Assembly (NCBI RefSeq): GCF_016863395.1 | Contig: NZ_BOOU01000107.1 | Span: forward strand, 1 to 35,569 | DNA length: 35,569 nt | Reading direction: 5' to 3' | Source: Sphaerisporangium rufum | GTDB lineage: Bacteria; Actinomycetota; Actinomycetes; Streptosporangiales; Streptosporangiaceae | Part shown: positions 27,060-35,541 of the stretch, in pieces | Layout: every line of letters starts with the position of its first letter | Numbering within the stretch: position 1 is the first letter of the stretch | Notes under the pieces: model-generated | The model's input: the letters and a program-made list of their open reading frames with translations, nothing else | Told to the model about the DNA's origin: nothing | Database searches by the model: none | Position numbers and translations under genes: made by a program

Positions 27060-28082
27060 TCACGACGACTCGCGCACCCGGGCGGGACCGGTCGTGCCGC
27101 GCAGCGAGATGGGCGGGGCGACCAGCAGGTGCCGGTGCGGGATGCCGGGATCGGCGATGCGCTGCAGCAGCAGCTCCATCGCGCGGGCGCCGAGCTCGTC
27201 GGCGGGCACGTCGGCGGCGGTGAGCGGCGGGTGCAGGTTCTCCGCCCAGTGCCGGGCCGAGACGCCGGCGATGGAGAAGTCGGCGGGCACCTTCCGGCCC
27301 GCCTCGGCCAGCGCCCGGTACATGCCCGGGATCGCGGCCTCGTTGATGGTGGCGATCGCGGTGAGCCCGGGGTGCGCGGCCAGCAGCCGCTCGACGCAGG
27401 TCAGCCCGGCCGCGGCGTCGTCGGCGCAGCAGGCCCGCACGCCGGTCAGGCCGCGTTCGGCCGCCGCGCGGGTGAAGCCGGCCTGCGCCCGGTGGCTCGG
27501 GCCGTACCCGGCGGCCGCCAGCTCGGCGGACCGGTCGACCAGGGCGACCTGCCGGTGGCCCAGGTCGGCGAGGTGGTGCACGCACCGGGCGATCAGCGTC
27601 TCGTAGTCGATGTCCACCCAGGACATCGACTCCGGCCGGGCGGTGCGGCCGATCCCGACGAACGGCAGCCCGATCTGGCCCAGCCGGGCCACCCGGTCGT
27701 CGTCCAGCCGGATCTCCATCAGGATCACCCCGTCCACCCGCCGGCCGCTGACCACCCGCTCGAAGGAGCGGTCGTGCTCGCCGCCGGACGGCGACAGCAG
27801 CACGTCCAGGTCCGCGCGCGCCGCCGCGTCGACGATGCTCGCCACGAAGCCGAGCTGCACGTCGGTCAGGCGCTGGCTGGCCGGCGGGATGACCAGGGCG
27901 ATGGTGCGGGTGCGGCCCTCCTTCAGCGCCCGGGCCGCGGCGTTGGGCTGGTAGCCGAGCTCGTCGATGACCGCCTGGATGCGCCGCCGGGTGCCCTCCG
28001 AGACCGGGCGCTTGCCGCTCAGCGCGTAGGAGACGGTGCTCCGCGACACGCCCGACCGCCTGGCGATCTCCCCGATGTTCAC
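27060..28082 (-). CDS. LacI-family transcriptional regulator
   Basis: This 340-residue repressor has an N-terminal LacI helix-turn-helix and hinge helix (NIGEIARRSGVSRSTVSYAL, then SGKRPVSEGTRRRI, ELGYQPNAAARALKEGRT). A sugar-binding core follows (FVASIVDAAARADLDVLLSP, VDGVILMEIRLDD, GLPFVGIGR, DYETLIARCVHHLADLGHRQVALVDRS, GVSARHWAENLHPPLTAADVPADELG). GTG at 28082 follows GAGGAG by about 6 nt. It is divergent from the CUT1 importer operon, whose promoter carries the best copy of the TCGAAYCGRTTCGA palindrome. It is the only LacI gene in the window, so it is the leading candidate for all these sites. Autoregulation is possible through half-sites at 28101-28143. Confidence 0.93.
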   Translation of the reverse strand: MNIGEIARRSGVSRSTVSYALSGKRPVSEGTRRRIQAVIDELGYQPNAAARALKEGRTRTIALVIPPASQRLTDVQLGFVASIVDAAARADLDVLLSPSGGEHDRSFERVVSGRRVDGVILMEIRLDDDRVARLGQIGLPFVGIGRTARPESMSWVDIDYETLIARCVHHLADLGHRQVALVDRSAELAAAGYGPSHRAQAGFTRAAAERGLTGVRACCADDAAAGLTCVERLLAAHPGLTAIATINEAAIPGMYRALAEAGRKVPADFSIAGVSARHWAENLHPPLTAADVPADELGARAMELLLQRIADPGIPHRHLLVAPPISLRGTTGPARVRESS

Positions 28083-28100
28083 CGGCGCTCCTCATGTGAT

Positions 28101-28143
28101 CCGACCGATACGCACCATCGTAGGTCGAACGGATCGGTCGAAC
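28101..28143. promoter_or_regulatory. Repeated LacI half-sites (site D) upstream of the LacI gene
   Basis: Read on the minus strand, GTTCGACC occurs twice 13 bp apart, ending near 28124, and a degenerate copy of the 14-mer lies at 28100-28113. The arrangement fits autoregulation of the LacI gene but no full palindrome is present. Confidence 0.35.
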
Positions 28144-28185
28144 GGCGGGGTGGTCCGGGTTCGGCCGTTGTTTCCGCCGCACCCA

Positions 28186-28231
28186 TTGACGTCGGCCACG
28201 TGCGGACCTATGTTCATTCGAACCGATTCGA
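28186..28231 (+). promoter_or_regulatory. CUT1 operon promoter with LacI operator (site E) over the start point
   Basis: TTGACG (28186-28191) and TATGTT (28209-28214) are 17 nt apart, predicting a start near 28221. The operator TCGAACCGATTCGA at 28218-28231, a palindrome with a single mispaired position, covers that start. This is the textbook geometry for repression of a sugar operon. Confidence 0.75.
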
Positions 28232-28276
28232 CTTCGGCGGAAACAGCCTCGTAACGCGTCAGCGGAGGTCATGGAC

Positions 28277-29548
28277 ATGGGATCAGCGGCAGCGAGCCGG
28301 CGAGCGGCCGGTCTGGGTCTGGCGATAATCGCGGCGGGCGGCCTGGTCGCCTGCTCGTCTTCGTCCGGCGGCGACGGCGCCCCGGCGACGGCGGGTCAGG
28401 CCTCGGCCGGCGGCACCTACACGATCTGGGACCCCTACCCACAGCACGACAAGAGCTCCGACTGGGTGAAGCTGCTGGAGTCCTGCGGCACCCAGGCCGG
28501 GGTCACCGTCGAGCGCACCGCGTTCGACACCACCGACCTGACCAACAAGTCGCTGCTCGCCGCCCAGCAGGGCAACGCGCCCGACGTGCTCATCATCGAC
28601 AACCCGGTGATCTCCACGCTGGCCGAGGCCGGGGTGCTGACGACGACGGAGGAGAGCAGGCTCGACACCTCCGCCATCGCCCCCAACCTGCTGGCCGCCG
28701 GGCAGATCGGCGGCAAGACCTACGGCGTGCCGATCGGCGCCAACACCCTGGCGCTATACTACAACAAGGACCTCCTGAAGAAGGCCGGGGTGGACATCAC
28801 CTCGGTCAAGGACTGGGCCTCGCTCACCGCGGCCCTGGCCAAGGTGAAGGCGGCCGGCAAGAAGGGCATCACCTTCTCCGCCATCGGCACCGAGGAGGGC
28901 AGCTTCCAGTTCCTGCCCTGGTACTGGGGATCGGGCGCGAACCTCACCAAGCTCGACTCCCCCGAGGGCGTCTCGGCGGTGGCACTGTGGGCGGACTGGC
29001 TGAAGAAGGGGTACGCCCCCAACTCGGTCATCAACAACACCCAGACCACCAGCTGGCAGGAGTTCGCCGGCGGCGACTTCGCCTTCGCCGAGAACGGCAC
29101 CTGGCAGCTCGCCGCCGCCGCGAAGCTGAAGTTCGGGCACGGCACCATCCCGGTGCCCGCCAAGGCCGGCGGCACCGCCCCGGCACCGACCGGCGGCGAG
29201 TTCGTCGCCATGCCCGTGCAGAAGGACACCGCGCGGTACGCCACCTCGCAGAAGCTGGTCACCTGCCTGACCAGCACCGCCAACTCGCTGGCCACCACGA
29301 CCGCGCTGTCGTACGTCGCCCCCACCGAGGAGGTCCGCACCGAGCAGGTCGCCAAGAACCCCGACCTGAAGGTGTGGGTGGAGGCCGTCGGCGCCGCCAA
29401 GGGCCGGACCAGCGACGACCTCGGCACCAAGTACCCGAAGATCTCCGAGCCGATGTGGGGCGCGGTGCAGGCGGCGCTGAGCGGGTCCAAGAGCCCGCAG
29501 CAGGCGATGGCCGAGGCGCAGGCCGCGGCGGCCGGCGCCACCCAGTAG
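28277..29548 (+). CDS. Sugar-binding lipoprotein of a CUT1 importer (SBP family 1)
   Basis: This 423-residue extracellular receptor has a lipobox LVAC near residue 26 followed by a Ser/Gly tether. Family 1 features include TIWDPYPQHDKS, LLAAQQGNAPDVLIIDN, YGVPIGANTLALYYNKDLLKKAGV, WQEFAGGDFAFAENGTWQL and VAMPVQKDT. Solutes of this family are oligosaccharides or polyols. ATG at 28277 is 8 nt from GGAGG; the in-frame ATG at 28271 is only 2 nt away and is less likely. It is the first gene of the operon controlled by the LacI site above. The permease gene follows after 19 nt. Confidence 0.92.
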   Translation: MGSAAASRRAAGLGLAIIAAGGLVACSSSSGGDGAPATAGQASAGGTYTIWDPYPQHDKSSDWVKLLESCGTQAGVTVERTAFDTTDLTNKSLLAAQQGNAPDVLIIDNPVISTLAEAGVLTTTEESRLDTSAIAPNLLAAGQIGGKTYGVPIGANTLALYYNKDLLKKAGVDITSVKDWASLTAALAKVKAAGKKGITFSAIGTEEGSFQFLPWYWGSGANLTKLDSPEGVSAVALWADWLKKGYAPNSVINNTQTTSWQEFAGGDFAFAENGTWQLAAAAKLKFGHGTIPVPAKAGGTAPAPTGGEFVAMPVQKDTARYATSQKLVTCLTSTANSLATTTALSYVAPTEEVRTEQVAKNPDLKVWVEAVGAAKGRTSDDLGTKYPKISEPMWGAVQAALSGSKSPQQAMAEAQAAAAGATQ

Positions 29549-29567
29549 GCGCCGGCGGCACGCGCAG

Positions 29568-30536
29568 ATGAATCGAGCCACCCGGGCGCCCGCCCGGCCC
29601 GCGGCCCGGCCCGGCGCGGGCTCCGGGCCGGGCCGGGCCGCGCCCGCCGCGCGGCCCCGGTCCGGGCAGTGGGCCGCCTGGGCGTTCCTGGCGCCGGTCG
29701 TGGTGTACCTGCTGGTGTTCTACGCCTACCCGCTGTACCGCAACGTCGAGCTGAGCCTGCGCGACTACACGGTCCGCTCGTTCGTCCAGGGCGACGCCCC
29801 GTTCACCGGGCTCGCCAACTACGCCAAGATCGCCGGCGACCCGGCGTTCGGGCCGGCCCTGTGGCACACGGTGGTGTTCACCGTGGTGTCGCTGGCCTGC
29901 CAGTTCGTCATCGGGCTCGCCCTGGCGGTGTTCTTCGCCAAGAACTTCCGGCTGTCGGCCACGCTGCGCGCGCTGTTCCTGGTGCCCTGGCTGCTGCCGC
30001 TCATCGTGTCCGCCTCGACCTGGTCGTGGATGCTCAACAGCGACGCGGGCGTGGTCAACGCGGTGCTCGGCGCGTTCGGCGCCGGGCCCGTCCACTGGCT
30101 GACCTCGCCGGACTGGTCGCTGTGGTCGGTGACCATCGCCAACATCTGGATCGGCGTCCCGTTCAACCTGGTCGTGCTGTACTCGGGCCTGCGGGCGATC
30201 GACCCGGTCATCTACGAGGCGGCCGCGCTGGACGGCGCCACCGGCTGGACCCGGTTCCGGACGATCACCTTCCCGCTGCTGCGGCCGGTGTCGGCCATCA
30301 CGCTGCTGCTCGGGCTGGTCTACACCCTCAAGGTGTTCGACATCATCTGGATCATGACCAAGGGCGGGCCCAGCGGCTCGTCCACCACCTTCGCCACCTG
30401 GTCCTACCGGCTGGGCTTCGGCAACCTGCTGCCGGCCTTCGGCCCGGGGGCGGCGGTCGGCAACCTGCTGATCCTGACCGCCCTGGCCTTCGGGCTGGTC
30501 TACATCCGTCTCCAGCGAAGGCAGGCCCGGTCATGA
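29568..30536 (+). CDS. Sugar ABC transporter permease (CUT1, MalF type)
   Basis: This 322-residue membrane subunit has a Pro/Arg/Gly-rich N-terminal tail of about 30 residues. The first membrane segment (WAFLAPVVVYLLVFYAYPLY) is followed by the domain with LVPWLLPLIVSASTWSWMLN. The ATPase-contact EAA loop reads YEAAALDGATGWTRFRTITFPLL near residues 215-240. No good ribosome-binding site precedes the ATG, so it may be coupled to the receptor gene. It overlaps the second permease by 4 bp. No ATPase is encoded here, so the channel must share one such as MsiK. Confidence 0.92.
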   Translation: MNRATRAPARPAARPGAGSGPGRAAPAARPRSGQWAAWAFLAPVVVYLLVFYAYPLYRNVELSLRDYTVRSFVQGDAPFTGLANYAKIAGDPAFGPALWHTVVFTVVSLACQFVIGLALAVFFAKNFRLSATLRALFLVPWLLPLIVSASTWSWMLNSDAGVVNAVLGAFGAGPVHWLTSPDWSLWSVTIANIWIGVPFNLVVLYSGLRAIDPVIYEAAALDGATGWTRFRTITFPLLRPVSAITLLLGLVYTLKVFDIIWIMTKGGPSGSSTTFATWSYRLGFGNLLPAFGPGAAVGNLLILTALAFGLVYIRLQRRQARS

Positions 30537-31351
30537 CCTCCGCGCGCAGGTGGGCGACGACCGCGGCCGGGCTGGTGCTCACCGGCGTGATGCTGTTCCC
30601 GGTCTACTGGATGGTCAACGTGTCCTTCACCAGGGAGGAGGACATGCGCAAGTCGCCGCCGGACTGGTTCCCGGTGGACGGCACCCTGGAGGGCTACCGG
30701 GCGGTGCTGGACCAGCAGCTGCCCTACCTCGGCGTCAGCCTGGTCGTCGGGCTCGGCACGGTGGCGCTCACCCTGCTGGTCGCCGCGCCGGCCGCCTACT
30801 CGCTGGCCAAGCTGCGCCCGCGCGGCGGCGGCACCCTCGGCTTCCTGCTGCTGATCGCCCAGATGATCCCGGGGATCATCATGGCGATGGGGTTCTACGC
30901 CATCTTCCTCGGCGCCGGCGTGCTCAACACCGTCCCCGGGCTCATCGTCGCCGACTCCACGCTGGCGGTGCCCTTCGCCGTGCTGGTGCTGACCACCTTC
31001 ATGTCCGGCATCCCCGAGGAGCTCCTGCAGGCCGCCCGGGTGGACGGGGCCGGCGCGGTACGGACGTTCCGGTCGGTCGTGCTGCCGGTCAGCCGCAACT
31101 CGATCATCACCGTGTCGCTGTTCGCGTTCCTGTGGGCCTGGTCGGACTTCATCTTCGCCTCCACCCTCGACCAGGGCGGCGACCACCAGCCGATCACCCT
31201 CGGCATCTACCACTACATCGGCAACAACAACCAGCAATGGAACGCCATCATGGCCACCGCCGTGATCGCCTCCATCCCCGCCACCGCCCTGCTCGTCATC
31301 GCGCAGCGCTACGTCGCCGCGGGAGTCACCGCGGGCGCCGTGAAGCACTGA
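30533..31351 (+). CDS. Sugar ABC transporter permease (CUT1, MalG type)
   Basis: This 272-residue membrane subunit starts with an ATG that overlaps the previous stop (ATGA). Visible segments include GLVLTGVMLFPVYWMVNVSF, LVVGLGTVALTLLVAAPAAYSLAKL and LLLIAQMIPGIIMAMGFY. The EAA-type loop reads EELLQAARVDGAGAVRTFRSVVLP, and the C-terminal segment includes ITLGIYHYIGNNNQQWN. The family pairing with the MalF-type gene is regular. The glycosidase gene follows after 33 nt. Confidence 0.92.
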   Translation: MTSARRWATTAAGLVLTGVMLFPVYWMVNVSFTREEDMRKSPPDWFPVDGTLEGYRAVLDQQLPYLGVSLVVGLGTVALTLLVAAPAAYSLAKLRPRGGGTLGFLLLIAQMIPGIIMAMGFYAIFLGAGVLNTVPGLIVADSTLAVPFAVLVLTTFMSGIPEELLQAARVDGAGAVRTFRSVVLPVSRNSIITVSLFAFLWAWSDFIFASTLDQGGDHQPITLGIYHYIGNNNQQWNAIMATAVIASIPATALLVIAQRYVAAGVTAGAVKH

Positions 31352-31384
31352 CGCCCTCTCCCCGACCGAAGGGACCGCCACTCC

Positions 31385-33103
31385 ATGACCGTCGCCGCAG
31401 GCCCGGTGTTCTCGCCCTGGGAGATCCCGTTCAGCTACCACGGTTCGTGGTTCGGCATCTCCCCGGTGATCAAGGAGAACGACTACGCGCGGGACGTTCA
31501 CCTGGTGTCGCACCAGACCGGCATGCATCCCATCCTGCGGCTGGTCCCCACCACGGCCGGCGGCCGCGCCGAGACGCGGATCACCGCCGCGCCGCACCTG
31601 CTCACCTGGGCCGGTGACACCGGGCGGATCGACCTCGCCTACCAGAGCGCCGACACCGTGCGGGTGCGCGGCCAGGGCCTGGGACTGCGGCTGACGGCCG
31701 CCGACCCGGTGCTGACCCCCTTCAGCGGGCCCTACCTCTACCGCGACCCGGTGGACGGCTCCTGGGTCTTCACCGTCTACCAGACCGGGCGCCGCTACCG
31801 CGTCACACTCCTGCACGGGCGGATCGACGGGTTCGGCGACCAGGCGCTCGGCACGGCCGAGCGCGGGGTGGCGCTGGCCGGCGAGGACGGCCGGTGGGAG
31901 ATCGCCATCGAGGAGTACGAGACCGCCCGCCCGCCCTACGCCGCCCGCGCCGGCTTCGCAGAGGTGGCCGCGGCGGCCCTCGCCGAGTTCGCGGCGTTCC
32001 GCGACGCGGTGGCGCCCTGGCGCAGCGACCGCACCCCCGCCGCCGAGCTGGCCGCCTACGTCCTGTGGTCGGCCACCGTGCGGCCCGCCGGGTTCATCAC
32101 CCGGCCCGCGGTGCTGATGTCCAAGCACTGGATGGACAAGGTGTGGAGCTGGGACCACTGCTTCAACGCGCTCGCCCTCGCCGACGGCCGGCCGGACCTG
32201 GCCTGGGACCAGTTCCGGCTGGTGTTCGACCACCAGGACGCCACCGGCGCGCTGCCCGACTCCATCACGCACTCGGAGATCCTCTACAACTTCGTCAAGC
32301 CGCCCGTGCACGGCTGGGCCCTGCGGCGGCTGGGCGGCACCGAGCCGGCGGAGGAGTACCGGCTGCTGGCGCGGTGGACCAGGTTCTGGCTGGACCGGCG
32401 GCGCGTCCCGGGGAGCCCGCTGGCCCACTACCAGCACGGCAACGACAGCGGCTGGGACAACGCCACCACCTTCGACCCCGAGCGCGTCGTGGAGACCGCC
32501 GACCTGGCCGCCTTCCTGGTGCTGCAGATGCGCCGGCTCGCCGGCCTGGCCGCCCGGCTCGGCATGACCGACGCGGCCGGCGAGTGGACGCGCGAGGCCG
32601 ATCTCATGCGCGAGGCGCTGCTGGCCGAGCTGTGGGACGGGGACCGCTTCGTCGCGCGCGGCGCGCACTCCAGGCGCACCTGGTCCAGTACCAGCCTGCT
32701 CGACGTCATGCCCATCGTCCTGGGTGAGGAGCTGCCCGAACCGGTGCGCGCGGCGCTCGCCGCGCGGATCGCCGGCCACCTGACCGAGTTCGGGCCGGCC
32801 ACCGAGCTGCCCACCTCCGAGCACTACCGGGACGACGGCTACTGGCGGGGCCCGATCTGGGCGCCGTCGACCGTGCTGATCGAGGACGGCCTGCGCCGGG
32901 CGGGACATCCGGGCCTGGCGGACGAGGTCAGCGCCCGGTTCCGCGTCCTGTGCGAGAAGTCGGGATTCGCGGAGAACTTCGACGCGCGAAGCGGCGCCGG
33001 GCTGCGCGACCGCGCCTACACCTGGACGGCCAGCGGCTATCTCATCCTGGCCGCCGCCTACGAGCGCCGGCTGAGCGGGCCGCCCGCCGTCGCCACGGGC
33101 TGA
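31385..33103 (+). CDS. Cytoplasmic GH63/MGH1-like glycosidase
   Basis: This 572-residue protein lacks a signal peptide, so it should act on imported oligosaccharide. An N-terminal beta-rich part (about 1-200, with FSGPYLYRDPVDGSWVFTVYQ) precedes an (alpha/alpha)6 barrel. The barrel contains SKHWMDKVWSWDHCFNALALA, where D257 is the probable general acid by analogy with GH63 proteins. HYQHGNDSGWDNATTF, SRRTWSSTSLLDVMP and DDGYWRGPIWAPSTVLIEDGL follow, the last being typical of the GH63/GH37 (trehalase) group. Annotation pipelines often call such proteins amylo-1,6-glucosidase; that name is not supported by the motifs. It ends the CUT1 operon. GAAGGGA precedes the ATG. Confidence 0.87.
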   Translation: MTVAAGPVFSPWEIPFSYHGSWFGISPVIKENDYARDVHLVSHQTGMHPILRLVPTTAGGRAETRITAAPHLLTWAGDTGRIDLAYQSADTVRVRGQGLGLRLTAADPVLTPFSGPYLYRDPVDGSWVFTVYQTGRRYRVTLLHGRIDGFGDQALGTAERGVALAGEDGRWEIAIEEYETARPPYAARAGFAEVAAAALAEFAAFRDAVAPWRSDRTPAAELAAYVLWSATVRPAGFITRPAVLMSKHWMDKVWSWDHCFNALALADGRPDLAWDQFRLVFDHQDATGALPDSITHSEILYNFVKPPVHGWALRRLGGTEPAEEYRLLARWTRFWLDRRRVPGSPLAHYQHGNDSGWDNATTFDPERVVETADLAAFLVLQMRRLAGLAARLGMTDAAGEWTREADLMREALLAELWDGDRFVARGAHSRRTWSSTSLLDVMPIVLGEELPEPVRAALAARIAGHLTEFGPATELPTSEHYRDDGYWRGPIWAPSTVLIEDGLRRAGHPGLADEVSARFRVLCEKSGFAENFDARSGAGLRDRAYTWTASGYLILAAAYERRLSGPPAVATG

Positions 33104-33242
33104 ACCGGCCTCGCGGACCGATGCGGCTAATGCGGCTCGGCGGAACCGAGCCTGTTCGACCGTTCAACCGGCCCCCGCCCGACCGGCCCCCCGCCTGACC
33201 GGGTCGGTCGGGCGGACCGGGCCGCCGGCGGCCGGACGTGCG

Positions 33243-33283
33243 CCGGGCCGGCCGGACGCGGGGTGCGCGTCCGGCCGGCCCGG
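33243..33283. terminator. Bidirectional terminator between convergent genes
   Basis: A perfect 18-bp stem (33243-33260 with 33266-33283) closes a 5-nt GGGTG loop. It lies between the glycosidase end at 33103 and the GH-A gene end at 33309, 25 nt from the latter. Confidence 0.8.
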
Positions 33284-33308
33284 GCGCTCGCCGGAGGTCA
33301 GCGCCCGG

Positions 33309-35117
33309 TCAGCTCCGGGTCCACTTCTGGTTGCTCGCCCCGGTGCACGACCATAGGTGCACCTTGGTGCCGTTGGCGGTGCCGAGCCCGCTGGCGTCCA
33401 GGCACAGGCCGGACGCCACGCCGGTGATCGTGCCGTCGCCGTTCACGTTCCACTGCTGGTTGGCCTGCCCGTTGCAGTCCCAGATGATGGCCCGGGTGCC
33501 GTTGGCGGTGCCGGCGGCCTCGGCGTCCAGGCACTTGTTGCCGTAGACCCGCAGCTGCTTGGCCGAGGTGAGCGTCCACTGCTGGTTGCTCTGGCCGTTG
33601 CAGTCCCACAGCTGGGTCTGGGTGCCGTTGGTCTGGGTGGCGCCGGGGACGTCCAGGCACCGGCCGGCGTTGACGTTGCGCAGCGGCGTGGTGTCCCCGG
33701 CCGGCGGCGTCGGCGTCGCCGTGGGCGTCGGCGTGGGGGAGGGGGTCGAGCCCGGGGGCAGCAGGGTGATGGTGAAGGTGTCGTCGATGGCGGTGTGCGG
33801 GAGGTTGACGGTGGTGGCGTTGTTGTTGAGGGTGACGACGGTGTTCTGCACGGTGACCGGTCCGCTGACGGCGCCGCCGTTGTTGTAGGGGATGCGTTCG
33901 ACCAGGACGCGGACCTGGTTGTTGGTGATGATGCCGGTGGTGGCGTCCAGGCGGCGCAGGTTGACGGCGATGTTGCCGGTGGTGCGGCCGCCGCCTACCA
34001 GGATCTTGGCGGTGCCGGCGTCCTTGGTGGCGAAGGCGTCGTAGTTGGCGCTGGGGGTGACGGCGGCGATCTGGCCGGTCTGGGAGCCGTAGAAGCGGTA
34101 GGCCCACCATTCGCCCTTGGGCTGGTACTGGCCGGCCGAGTTGTGGGTGAGCAGGTTGCCCAGGTCGTTGTGCAGGTTGTTGCCGCCGGCCCAGTTGGCG
34201 CGCAGACCGTCGGCTCCGGCGCGTTCCAGGCGGGCGATGTACCAGGCGCCGTCGGCGGGGTTCTGCTCGTTGGAGGCGCCGTATTCGTTGATCTGGTACG
34301 GGCGCGGGTGCGGGATGCCGCGGGAGTTCAGTGTGCTGTCGGCGGTGGCGACGTTGGACACCGGGTCACCGGGCAGCGAGTGCCAGCTGATGATGTCGGG
34401 GACGACGTTGTTGGCCTTGACGTAGTCCAGGTACTGGGTCCACCAGCCGCCGGTGGACGGGGTGCAGGCGCAGCTGGGGCCGACGATCAGCTGGTTCGGG
34501 AACGCGGCCCGCACCCGCTGGTAGGTGCGCTTCCACAGCTCGAAGTACTGCGACTGGGGGCGGTTCCAGAACAGGGTGATGTTGGGCTCGTTCCACAGGT
34601 CCCACTGGACGGGGGCGCCGGTGGCGCGCACGTCGTCGATGAGCCGGGTGAGGAAGTTGTCGTAGTCGGTCCAGTTGCCGTTGTCGCCGGGGAAGCGGGA
34701 GATGGAGTAGCCGTCGGCGCCCCACAGGTCGTGCACCAGCAGCACGAACTCCCCGCCCAGCGAGCGGGTGCGCAGCAGCTGCGCGCGGGTGGCGTTCCAC
34801 CGCCGGTCGTACTTGCCCGACACCCACCCGCCCGGACTGTCCAGCTGCGCGCCACCGGCCCGCATGTACCGGAACTTCACGTCGGTGAAGTAGTTGCTCG
34901 GCGGCCCGGCCGCGTTCTCCGTCATCCCGTAGATCCACCCCGACGCCCGGTAGGTCGGCGAACCGCCACCGGCGGAGAAGTCCACCGAGATGGACTCGTC
35001 GGCGGCCTGGGCGGGCGTGGCCGATGCCAGCAGGGACGCGGCGGCGAGCGCGCAGGCGGAGAGCAGGGCGGCGAGGCCGCGGCGGCGTCGTCGCCGTTCG
35101 GCGGGTGTGGTGTCCAC
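33309..35117 (-). CDS. Secreted clan GH-A glycosidase with C-terminal ricin module
   Basis: This 602-residue secreted enzyme has a signal peptide at residues 1-38 (RRRRRRG, Ala/Leu core, AQA). The catalytic barrel spans about 45-350 and carries the clan GH-A acid/base E177 in DLWNEPN and nucleophile E278 in QINEYG. FRYMRAGGAQLDSPGGW and SWHSLPGDPVSN are also typical. The pattern is closest to GH39-like proteins; substrate is not certain, with xylan or arabinogalactan components possible. A beta-sandwich domain (about 350-450) is followed by a Thr/Pro linker (455-472) and a ricin module (about 475-602). GTG at 35117 follows AAGGAG at about 6 nt. It is likely controlled by the operator over its promoter. 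Confidence 0.88.
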   Translation of the reverse strand: MDTTPAERRRRRRGLAALLSACALAAASLLASATPAQAADESISVDFSAGGGSPTYRASGWIYGMTENAAGPPSNYFTDVKFRYMRAGGAQLDSPGGWVSGKYDRRWNATRAQLLRTRSLGGEFVLLVHDLWGADGYSISRFPGDNGNWTDYDNFLTRLIDDVRATGAPVQWDLWNEPNITLFWNRPQSQYFELWKRTYQRVRAAFPNQLIVGPSCACTPSTGGWWTQYLDYVKANNVVPDIISWHSLPGDPVSNVATADSTLNSRGIPHPRPYQINEYGASNEQNPADGAWYIARLERAGADGLRANWAGGNNLHNDLGNLLTHNSAGQYQPKGEWWAYRFYGSQTGQIAAVTPSANYDAFATKDAGTAKILVGGGRTTGNIAVNLRRLDATTGIITNNQVRVLVERIPYNNGGAVSGPVTVQNTVVTLNNNATTVNLPHTAIDDTFTITLLPPGSTPSPTPTPTATPTPPAGDTTPLRNVNAGRCLDVPGATQTNGTQTQLWDCNGQSNQQWTLTSAKQLRVYGNKCLDAEAAGTANGTRAIIWDCNGQANQQWNVNGDGTITGVASGLCLDASGLGTANGTKVHLWSCTGASNQKWTRS

Positions 35118-35150
35118 TGATGTCTCCTTGGACGGGAAGGGATGGGGGTG

Positions 35151-35177
35151 CCGGACGGGCCCGGGGCGCCCGTCCGG
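35151..35177 (-). other. Hairpin in the GH-A gene leader
   Basis: A perfect 10-bp stem (CCGGACGGGC with GCCCGTCCGG) closes a 7-nt loop. It lies within the predicted transcript, 34 nt upstream of the GTG start. It could attenuate or stabilise the message. Confidence 0.4.
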
Positions 35178-35292
35178 GGCATGCGGTGCCGGCTCCCGCG
35201 GCGAGGCGCCGGGTGCCGGCCCGCGACGAGATCGGCGGGAACGTGCGCTCAGGAGCGGCTGCGGGTACCGCCGACCGGGCCGGCCAGGATAA

Positions 35293-35339
35293 TCGAATCG
35301 ATTCGCTTGAGCTTAGGTCGGTGCCCGACGGCATGTCAA
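35293..35339 (-). promoter_or_regulatory. GH-A gene promoter with LacI operator (site F) over the start point
   Basis: On the minus strand, a perfect TTGACA (35339-35334) is followed after 18 nt by TAAGCT (35315-35310). The operator at 35293-35306, whose inner 12 bases CGAATCGATTCG are a perfect palindrome, covers the predicted start near 35303. The geometry is the same as at the CUT1 operon. Confidence 0.7.
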
Positions 35340-35461
35340 TGGCGCGGGTCGCCGGGGTGAACGCCGTGTTACGCCGCCCCTGCCGGGGGAGTGGATTGGC
35401 CGGGGCGCTGCCGCTCTCGTGCGGGGCGGGGCGCGGGCGAGCGCACTTCAGGCACCTTTTA

Positions 35462-35475
35462 TCGAATCGGTTCGT
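35462..35475. promoter_or_regulatory. LacI-family operator (site G), upstream partner of site F
   Basis: TCGAATCGGTTCGT matches the consensus at 13 of 14 positions. Its centre is 169 bp from that of site F, close to a whole number of helical turns, so a loop between two bound repressors is possible. Confidence 0.55.
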
Positions 35476-35492
35476 CATGAGGAAACGCCAAG

Positions 35493-35528
35493 GCCGGCGG
35501 TTCCGGAGCGCGCTCCGGAACCGCCGGC
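35493..35528. terminator. Strong hairpin near the window edge
   Basis: A perfect 36-bp inverted repeat (18 bp each arm, no spacer; effective loop of about 4 nt). It starts 14 nt past a minus-strand TGA at 35542, so it probably ends a gene lying to the right. Confidence 0.7.
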
Positions 35529-35541
35529 GGCGGTCGTGCGG

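Noticed and set aside
30500-32908. An 802-codon open frame on the minus strand
   Set aside because: It lies opposite the second CUT1 permease and glycosidase genes, whose motifs are unambiguous.
31385-33103. Amylo-alpha-1,6-glucosidase (debranching enzyme) for the CUT1-operon glycosidase
   Set aside because: The WSWDH and YWRGPIW motifs point to the GH63/GH37 group; no debranching-enzyme transferase domain is present.
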